Source: Clostridiales bacterium (lineage in GTDB: Bacteria > Bacillota > Clostridia > Lachnospirales > UBA12420). Taken from it: a stretch of 6,416 nucleotides of DNA. A program made the position numbers and the translations under genes. Positions 6,304 through 6,416 of this stretch are shown here, one piece after another. The stretch is from NCBI GenBank assembly GCA_003452395.1, contig DMOI01000009.1:1-6416 (forward strand), written 5' to 3'. The notes beneath the pieces were generated by a model. The model made no database searches, had not been told where the DNA came from, and saw only the letters and a program-made list of their open reading frames with translations. The first letter of the stretch is position 1, and the number at the start of each line of letters is the position of its first letter.

Positions 6304-6346
6304 AAAGCATTCTGTACATATGTATAGGATGCTTTATTTTTGTTTC
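6304..6346 (+). terminator. Rho-independent terminator of the small gene
   Basis: AAAGCATTCT (6304-6313) pairs with AGGATGCTTT (6326-6335) with one wobble pair. The middle GTACAT/ATGTAT extends the helix to a small apical loop. A U-rich tail ATTTTTGTTTC follows at 6336-6346. The orientation is plus only, since the opposite side is G-rich. It closes the unit starting at 5906. Confidence 0.85.
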
Positions 6347-6390
6347 TAATCTAATTTTACCAATATTTATGTGATATGTAAAGTAAAAAG

Positions 6391-6416
6391 TCAAATTTGT
6401 TTTAAAACAAATTTGA
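6391..6416. repeat. 26-bp perfect palindrome at the window edge
   Basis: TCAAATTTGTTTT is followed directly by its exact reverse complement, with no spacer, ending on the last base. The 8-mer CAAATTTG, itself palindromic, occurs in each arm. Whether the symmetry continues beyond the window cannot be seen. It could be a terminator stem, a regulator site or an end-of-contig fold-back. Confidence 0.75.

Overview
The window looks like chromosomal DNA of a low-GC, Gram-positive anaerobe, most probably a member of the Clostridia. The grounds are strong A/T bias, Bacillota-type Shine-Dalgarno sites, near-consensus sigma-A promoters, a clostridial-type RecG, and two families common in gut and rumen Clostridia: AAA-ATPase-like/PD-(D/E)XK proteins and DUF6273-type surface proteins. 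This assignment rests on sequence impression; no database search was possible.

Layout. Three genes lie on the minus strand, each with its own likely start and stop signals. Reading leftward from the right, the first is recG (stop 3804, start 5852), the branched-DNA helicase of recombination and stalled-fork rescue. The second is a secreted modular protein (1911-3668): signal peptide, two DUF6273-like modules, one bacterial Ig-like domain and an unrecognised C-terminal domain. The third (52-1794) is a predicted AAA-type ATPase fused to a PD-(D/E)XK nuclease-like domain. One short plus-strand gene (5934-6200) diverges from recG. It encodes an 88-residue proline-rich protein of unknown function, and its unit is self-contained: perfect-consensus promoter, good ribosome binding site, structured 3' region and rho-independent terminator. 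The window ends exactly on a 26-bp perfect palindrome. Positions 1-51, downstream of the ATPase gene, hold nothing I recognise.

Regulation that can be read. recG and the small gene have back-to-back promoters whose -10 boxes overlap by two bases. The terminator of the secreted-protein gene also carries the -35 box of the ATPase gene. The secreted-protein gene has a 70-base leader with a duplicated TTGACA motif, an overlapping 18-codon upstream reading frame, and a Shine-Dalgarno site unusually far from the ATG with a possible hairpin between them.

Most interesting point. The two DUF6273-like modules share an 87-residue core at 82/87 identity. They then drop abruptly to about 8/21 over a 21-22 residue block before the conserved GVRPAF motif. 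This resembles a diversified ligand-binding surface, as in diversity-generating retroelement targets. However, no reverse transcriptase or template repeat is in the window, and the substitution pattern is not purely adenine-directed, so it is a lead and not a demonstrated system. The genes show no clear functional linkage; the two genes left of recG look like accessory cargo.
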